Source of the DNA: Nonomuraea wenchangensis | GTDB lineage: Bacteria; Actinomycetota; Actinomycetes; Streptosporangiales; Streptosporangiaceae | Direction of reading: 5' to 3' | Assembly: GCF_900111685.1 (NCBI RefSeq) | Contig: NZ_FOHX01000005.1 | Span: forward strand, 637,891 to 701,890 | DNA length: 64,000 nucleotides | Shown here: one piece after another, positions 59,247-64,000 of the stretch | How positions within the stretch are numbered: the first letter of the stretch is position 1 | How the letters are laid out: the number at the start of each line of letters is the position of its first letter | Position numbers and translations under genes: made by a program | Notes under the pieces: model-generated | The model's database searches: none | Told to the model about the DNA's origin: nothing | Seen by the model: the letters and a program-made list of their open reading frames with translations, nothing else

Positions 59247-60512
59247 GTGACCGACATTCTCGATGACCTCGCCTGGCGGGGCCTGATCGCGCAGTCCACC
59301 GACCTCGACGCCCTGCGCGCGTCCATGGCCGAGGGTCCGATCACGGTCTACGCCGGGTTCGACCCCACCGCCCCCTCCCTGCACGTCGGTCATTTCGTGC
59401 CGCTGCTCACCCTGCGCCGGCTGCAGCTCGCCGGGCACCGGCCCATCGGCCTGGTCGGCGGCGCCACCGGCCTCATCGGCGACCCGAGCGGGCGCAACAG
59501 CGAGCGCTCGCTCAACGCGACCGAGACCGTGGCGGAGTGGGTCGAGCGCCTGCGCGGTCAGGTCGGCCGCTTCCTCGACTTCGACGCCCCGTCCAACGCC
59601 GCCCTCATGGTGAGCAACCTCGACTGGACCGGCGAGATGAGCGCGATCGGCTTCCTGCGCGACATCGGCAAGCACTTCCCGGTCAACCGCATGCTGGCCC
59701 GCGAGTCCGTCTCGGCCCGGCTGGCCGGCGAAGGGCTCAGCTACACCGAGTTCAGCTACCAGATCCTCCAGGCCAACGACTACCTGGAGCTCCACCGCCG
59801 CTACGGCTGCGCGCTGCAGATCGGCGGCAGCGACCAGTGGGGCAACATCACCGCGGGCGTCGACCTCGTACGCCGCATCGAAGGCGCCCACGTGCACGCC
59901 ATGACCCTGCCGCTGATCACCAAGTCCGACGGCACCAAGTTCGGCAAGACCGCCGGCGGCGCGCTCTGGCTCGACCCCGAGATGACCTCGCCGTACGCCT
60001 TCTACCAGTACTTCCTCAACTCCGACGACCGCGACGTGATCCACTACCTCAAGGTGTTCACGTTCCGTGGCCGCGAGGAGATCGAGGCGCTGGAGAAGGC
60101 CGTCGCCGAGCGGCCCTTCGCCCGCGAGGCGCAGCGGGCGCTGGCCGAGGAGCTCACCGAGCTGCTGCACGGCAAGCAGGAGCTGGACGCCGTCGTGGCC
60201 GCCTCCAAGGCGCTGTTCGGCCAGGGCACGCTGGAGGAGCTGCCCGCCTCCACCCTCGGCGCGGCGCTGGCCGAGGTGCCGAAGGCCGTGGTGCCCGAGC
60301 TCGGGGCGACCTTCGTCGACCTGCTGGCCGACAGCGGGCTGGTCGAGTCCAAGTCGGCGGCCCGGCGGGCGGTCAAGGAGGGCGGGGCCTACCTCAACAA
60401 CGTCAAGATCACTGACGAGTCGTACGTGCCGGGTGCCGAGGACCTGCTGCACGGGCGGTTCATGGTGCTGCGGCGCGGCAAGAAGTCGATCGGCGGCGTC
60501 GAGGTCGGCTGA
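59247..60512 (+). CDS. tyrS: tyrosyl-tRNA synthetase
   Basis: Class I synthetase of 421 residues charging tRNA-Tyr. HIGH-type HVGH occurs in PSLHVGHFVPLLTL, GGATGLIGDPSGR and QIGGSDQWGNITAG follow, and the KMSKS-type motif is KFGKT in SDGTKFGKTAGGALW. An S4 RNA-binding domain sits at the C-terminus (SAARRAVKEGGAYLNNVKI). GTG start at 59247 after GGAAAG. It ends in a hairpin terminator. Confidence 0.96.
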   Translation: MTDILDDLAWRGLIAQSTDLDALRASMAEGPITVYAGFDPTAPSLHVGHFVPLLTLRRLQLAGHRPIGLVGGATGLIGDPSGRNSERSLNATETVAEWVERLRGQVGRFLDFDAPSNAALMVSNLDWTGEMSAIGFLRDIGKHFPVNRMLARESVSARLAGEGLSYTEFSYQILQANDYLELHRRYGCALQIGGSDQWGNITAGVDLVRRIEGAHVHAMTLPLITKSDGTKFGKTAGGALWLDPEMTSPYAFYQYFLNSDDRDVIHYLKVFTFRGREEIEALEKAVAERPFAREAQRALAEELTELLHGKQELDAVVAASKALFGQGTLEELPASTLGAALAEVPKAVVPELGATFVDLLADSGLVESKSAARRAVKEGGAYLNNVKITDESYVPGAEDLLHGRFMVLRRGKKSIGGVEVG

Positions 60513-60530
60513 GCCGCGACGACGGCGGGC

Positions 60531-60566
60531 AAAGCGGGCTCCTACATCTCCAGAGGGGCCCGCTTT
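60531..60566 (+). terminator. terminator of tyrS
   Basis: AAAGCGGGC (60531-60539) pairs with GCCCGCTTT (60558-60566), ending in TTT, 18 bp after the tyrS stop and before the convergent glycosyltransferase gene. Confidence 0.7.
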
Positions 60567-60590
60567 CGTGTGCCCTCGGCTGGGGCGTAG

Positions 60591-62036
60591 CTATCGCCGG
60601 GTGAACAACGCCACGGTGAGCCCCGGCAGCTCGGCCGAGTGCTTGGCCAGTTTCAGCTCGAACCCCGCCCGCTCGACCTCCGCCACCCGCGGCACGGCGT
60701 CCCCCTCCAGCCCCGACTGCTTGCTGCCGCGCCAGACCACCCACACCCGCTCACGGCCGTCGAGCGCCGCCGCCACGTCCGCCCGCTCGGGATAGCCGAA
60801 CCCGGTGGGGGAGGGCTCGTCCCCGGAGCGGAGCACGTCCACCGGCATGAGCGAGTCGGCGTAGTAGTCGAAGCCGGTGCGGAGCTGGCTCTGGCCGTAC
60901 ACGATCGCGTCGTCCCGCTCGGCCCTGATCACCCGCAACGCCCACGGGATGTTCTCGAAGCGCCCGTTCTCCTCCCGGACGTCCACATGGTCGGGGAACG
61001 ACAGCGCGCACCCGAGCACGACGACCGCCACCCCCGCCGCCACCGCGAACCGGGGGATCGCCGCCACCGCCAGGCCCGCGAGCAGCGCCAGCGCGGGCGC
61101 GGTCACGAACAGGTAGCGGTCCACGTACACCGGCGTCACCAGGTGCGAGACCGCGAGCAGGAGCAGCGGCGGCAGCACCAGCCACCCCGCCAGCGCCAGG
61201 GCCCACGGCCGCTCGCCCCGCCGGACGTACAGGTGGACGGCCCCGGCCACCGCGACCGCGAACAGCACCACCCCGAACGCGTTCGTCCCCGCCGCCATCT
61301 TCGGGAACTTCAGCCACACCTCCGGCCCGCGCTGCGGGATCCAGCTGATCGCGTGCCGCTCCCCGAACCCGATCAGCCCCAGCGCCACGGCCGGGAGACC
61401 GCCCACCGCGAGCGCGCCCAGCATGCGCACCACGGCCCCGCGCCGGGCCAGCGCGAGCTGCGCGGGGAGCACGAGGACCGCGAACAGGTGCGTCGAGCAC
61501 ACCAGCGCGACCGCCACCCCGTACAGCACCCACCGCCTGGCCGCCGCCGGCCGTTCGAGCGCCCGGTGCAGCGCCCAGAAGGACAGCACCGCGGCGGCCG
61601 CCGCGAACGCGTACGACCTGGCGAAAGCCCCGAAATAGGAGACGGACGGCAGAACCGCGAAGATCGCCGCCGCGAACACCCCCGCCCGGACCGAGTGCAG
61701 CCGCCGGCCCAGATCCGTCACCAGCCAGGCCACCACCCCGATCGCCAGCGCCGACGGCAGCCGCAGCCACAGCTCCGCGGTGCCGGCCATCGTCCAGAAG
61801 TGCATGAACAGGTAGTACGGCAGGAAATGACCGTCGATGTTGAGCGCCAGCTCCCACATGCCCGCGAGCGAACGCCGGGCGGCGCTGAGCGTGGCGAGCT
61901 CGTCGCCGTTCAGCGTGGCGGAGCCCGTGCCCGAGAACGCCACGGCGGCGGCGAGCAGCGCCATCCACCAGGGGCTCCACGCGCGGGGGGCCGAGACGTG
62001 GCGGGCCGGGGGTGCGAGGGTGGCGGCAGTGGTCAC
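60591..62036 (-). CDS. GT-C-fold membrane glycosyltransferase (family 39-like)
   Basis: A 481-residue polytopic protein with about ten predicted helices. The acidic motif NGDELATL in the first extracytoplasmic loop corresponds to the catalytic Asp-Glu of polyprenyl-phosphate-sugar-dependent mannosyl/arabinosyl transferases. LRLPSALAIGVVAWLVTDLG and FARSYAFAAAAAVLSFWALH follow as in the PMT/YfhO-like group, and a soluble C-terminal tail of about 110 residues ends the protein. The start is taken at GTG 62036, giving VTTAATLAPP; upstream residues are low-complexity. Sugar and acceptor are unknown. Confidence 0.85.
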   Translation of the reverse strand: MTTAATLAPPARHVSAPRAWSPWWMALLAAAVAFSGTGSATLNGDELATLSAARRSLAGMWELALNIDGHFLPYYLFMHFWTMAGTAELWLRLPSALAIGVVAWLVTDLGRRLHSVRAGVFAAAIFAVLPSVSYFGAFARSYAFAAAAAVLSFWALHRALERPAAARRWVLYGVAVALVCSTHLFAVLVLPAQLALARRGAVVRMLGALAVGGLPAVALGLIGFGERHAISWIPQRGPEVWLKFPKMAAGTNAFGVVLFAVAVAGAVHLYVRRGERPWALALAGWLVLPPLLLLAVSHLVTPVYVDRYLFVTAPALALLAGLAVAAIPRFAVAAGVAVVVLGCALSFPDHVDVREENGRFENIPWALRVIRAERDDAIVYGQSQLRTGFDYYADSLMPVDVLRSGDEPSPTGFGYPERADVAAALDGRERVWVVWRGSKQSGLEGDAVPRVAEVERAGFELKLAKHSAELPGLTVALFTRR

Positions 62037-62514
<478 letters not shown>

Positions 62515-62925
62515 CTACTGGCTGGTGGCGTGCGTCGGCCTCACGACGATCACCACCCGCCGCTCGGCATCACCGACCGGCCGCTCGTACTCCAGCCCGT
62601 ACCGCCTGGCCAGGACATCAAAGAAGTCACCCGCCGGATCCGGCTCGATCCGCTCGACCACGCCACGGACCTCCAGATACCGGTAGGGCCGCTCGGGATC
62701 GTTGATCGAGACCGCCACCCGCGGATCCTCCACCACGTTGCGATGCTTGCGCCGGTCCGTCGTCGTGGTGAAGCGCAGGAACTCCCCGTCCCACACCGTC
62801 CACACCGGATTCACATTGGGCAGGCCGTCCCCGACGGTCGCCAGATGCGCGAACAACGGCCGCTCCAGCAGATCGAGATGACTCTCAGGAACTACCGCCC
62901 GCTTCTCTCCACCCATCTCATCCAT
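62515..62925 (-). CDS. PPOX-class (pyridoxamine phosphate oxidase-fold) protein, possibly F420-dependent
   Basis: A 136-residue split-barrel flavin/deazaflavin-binding-fold protein. It has LLERPLFAHLATVGDGLPNV, NPVWTVWDGEFLRFTTTTDR, KHRNVVEDPRVAVSINDPER and YRYLEVRGVVERIEPD, the normal strand order of actinobacterial PPOX/F420 reductase-like proteins. Cofactor and substrate cannot be told. ATG 62925 or the in-frame ATG 62916 (better spaced from GGAGAGG) is the start. It is divergent from the MarR gene and shares its operator region. Confidence 0.88.
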   Translation of the reverse strand: MDEMGGEKRAVVPESHLDLLERPLFAHLATVGDGLPNVNPVWTVWDGEFLRFTTTTDRRKHRNVVEDPRVAVSINDPERPYRYLEVRGVVERIEPDPAGDFFDVLARRYGLEYERPVGDAERRVVIVVRPTHATSQ

Positions 62926-62959
62926 CCTCTCCGTCGTCGCTTCCGGGCGACGGCACATT

Positions 62960-62973
62960 ATCAAAATCTTGAT
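62960..62973. promoter_or_regulatory. MarR-type operator ATCAA-N4-TTGAT
   Basis: ATCAAAATCTTGAT is an inverted repeat with five-base arms, flanked by a further TATCAA half-site at 62977-62982. It lies in the 94-bp region between the divergent PPOX and MarR genes, a typical place and form for a MarR-family site. Confidence 0.65.
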
Positions 62974-63019
62974 GACTATCAAACCTAGAACAGCCATCCG
63001 TGCTTGTACGATCGCCTGC

Positions 63020-63520
63020 ATGGCGTCACACAGAGACGAGCGACCTGCCGGACAACAACAGGCCGAGGAGCCGGCCGAGGGGCTGCCCCCGGACGAACGG
63101 CTCGGCATGGACATCAAGCGGGCCGAGCAAGCTCTGATCGCCGCCAAGCAACTCGCCGTACGCCCGGCCGGCCTGACGGTTCCCCAGTACGCGGCCCTGT
63201 TCGCGCTCGCCGACAATCCCGGCATCTCAGGCGCGGCGCTCGCACGTACCTGCCTGGTGACCCCGCAGGCGATGACCGTCGTACTCAAGAACCTGGAAGA
63301 GCGCGGCCTCGTCGAGCGTTCACCCCACCCTTGGCACCGCAACGTCCTGGAGACCCGCCTCACGGAGGCCGGCCACGCCGCGCTCGCGACGGCGGACGCG
63401 CGCGCCGTGCGGATCGAGCGCGCCCTAGCTGACGAGTTCACCCCAGAGGAACGCGCCCAGCTGCGGAAACTCCTGGAGCGCTGCGGTGCCGCCATCGGCC
63501 GCGCCGCAGCGGGCCTGTGA
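63020..63520 (+). CDS. MarR-family transcriptional regulator
   Basis: A 166-residue winged-helix regulator: dimerisation helix (DERLGMDIKRAEQALIAAKQ), HTH (LTVPQYAALFALADNPGISG, LARTCLVTPQAMTVVLKNLE) and wing with RGLVERSPHPWHRNVLETRL. ATG 63020 begins after the divergent operator; longer frames would run through it. It probably represses the PPOX gene and itself; the inducer is unknown. Confidence 0.92.
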   Translation: MASHRDERPAGQQQAEEPAEGLPPDERLGMDIKRAEQALIAAKQLAVRPAGLTVPQYAALFALADNPGISGAALARTCLVTPQAMTVVLKNLEERGLVERSPHPWHRNVLETRLTEAGHAALATADARAVRIERALADEFTPEERAQLRKLLERCGAAIGRAAAGL

Positions 63521-63754
63521 CCGCCTCGTCCCGCGATTTGACGAGTCGCGAATCGCCACTTAATGTTTGACCTCGCCGCGGGAGTGAGCCGGACGCCGAC
63601 CAGGCGGACGGGCCCCGGGCAAGCCCCTTGAATGACGAGCCACTCGGCAGAGCTGCTACGGCATGCTCTTGCTCCGAGACCTCCAGGGCGCGCCGAAGCA
63701 GCCGAAAAACCGGTTGATTCGACAAGCGGTGGATGTCACGGTAAGTTGAGAGGG

Positions 63755-63784
63755 TTGCCCCGGAAACGGGGTGCGCAATACTAG
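63755..63784 (+). promoter_or_regulatory. candidate upstream rRNA promoter
   Basis: TTGCCC (63755-63760) and TACTAG (63779-63784) with 18-bp spacing form a second, weaker promoter ahead of the strong one. Multiple tandem promoters are usual for actinomycete rRNA operons. The stretch 63521-63750 otherwise shows no gene. Confidence 0.35.
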
Positions 63785-63818
63785 ACAGTTCGCCTCTATT
63801 GTCGTCAAGTCTCCGGAT

Positions 63819-63848
63819 TTGACACGAAATCGGACGAACTGCTAGGAT
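63819..63848 (+). promoter_or_regulatory. main rRNA operon promoter
   Basis: TTGACA (63819-63824, full consensus) and TAGGAT (63843-63848) are 18 bp apart, a close match to the housekeeping sigma factor consensus. Transcription would begin near 63855. Confidence 0.75.
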
Positions 63849-63854
63849 TGCGGA

Positions 63855-64000
63855 GACGAGATAGCGCCTCCGAAGCAAGATCCGAACGGATCTGGCCGAT
63901 GAAGTTCGCGTCCGTTTCTTGAGAACTCAACAGTGTGTTAAAAGCCAGTGCATGTGCATCACACATGTATGACCCCGTCATTTTTGACGGATTCTTGCTT
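63855..64000 (+). ncRNA. 5' leader of a ribosomal RNA operon (16S gene beyond the window)
   Basis: The segment CTTGAGAACTCAACAGTGTG (63917-63936) followed by TTAAAAGCC is the conserved antitermination/processing region found upstream of 16S rRNA in actinomycetes. Hairpins AGATCC-GAAC-GGATCT (63878-63893) and CCGTCA-TTTT-TGACGG (63975-63990) lie in it. The mature 16S 5' end is not reached by base 64000. Confidence 0.7.

Overview
The window is a stretch of ordinary chromosome from a high-GC actinomycete. The best guess is the Streptosporangiales (for example a Nonomuraea-like genus). This rests on very high third-position GC, frequent GTG starts, actinobacterial gene orders (MBL hydrolase-hisS-aspS; rarA-DUF948-DUF6167-alaS-ruvX-mltG-aroE; infC-rpmI-rplT-trmH-pheST; argCJBDFRH) and a typical actinomycete rRNA promoter and leader at the right end. 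The genus is inference. I found no insertion sequence, prophage, CRISPR array or tRNA gene.

Layout. 1-9.4 kb: translation and repair housekeeping (end of a metallo-hydrolase gene, hisS, aspS, a membrane-anchored cyclophilin, DUF2231 protein, rarA, two small membrane proteins, alaS). 9.4-14.2 kb: ruvX, two tandem mltG paralogues (the first with a 295-residue repetitive cytoplasmic extension) and aroE. 14.3-21.7 kb: a regulated infC-rpmI-rplT operon (13-codon leader ORF, attenuator, AUC start codon), a TrmH-type methyltransferase, a soluble PAS histidine kinase, pheS-pheT. 21.7-29.6 kb: a mixed region with a Uma2 nuclease and the remnant of a second copy, an MFS exporter, an NTF2-like/small-membrane-protein pair behind a perfect palindrome, an acyl-CoA synthetase and a secreted GH10 xylanase with operator-like sites.

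29.6-41 kb: a seven-gene leftward operon for uptake and catabolism of peptidoglycan fragments (oligopeptide-type binding lipoprotein, two permeases, murQ, anmK, a serine hydrolase of the beta-lactamase fold, a fused double ABC ATPase), with a nitrilase-family amidohydrolase translated directly after it, and a divergent MurR/RpiR regulator followed by a Tat-exported sulfatase. 41-50.2 kb: an L-rhamnose regulon (LacI regulator-rhaB leftward; GH42 galactosidase, rhaM, rhaI and a bifunctional rhamnulose-1-phosphate aldolase/dehydrogenase rightward) tied together by AAACGTTT-type operators. 50.9-58.1 kb: the arginine operon argCJBDFRH with ARG-box-like sites, then a 3-methyladenine DNA glycosylase. 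58.7-62 kb: a PH-domain protein, tyrS and a GT-C-type membrane glycosyltransferase. 62.5-64 kb: a PPOX-fold protein and divergent MarR regulator sharing an operator, then the promoters and leader of an rRNA operon whose 16S gene lies beyond the window.

The most interesting parts are the infC leader, the muropeptide-salvage operon with its accessory hydrolases, the tandem mltG pair, and the operator network joining the rhamnose genes.
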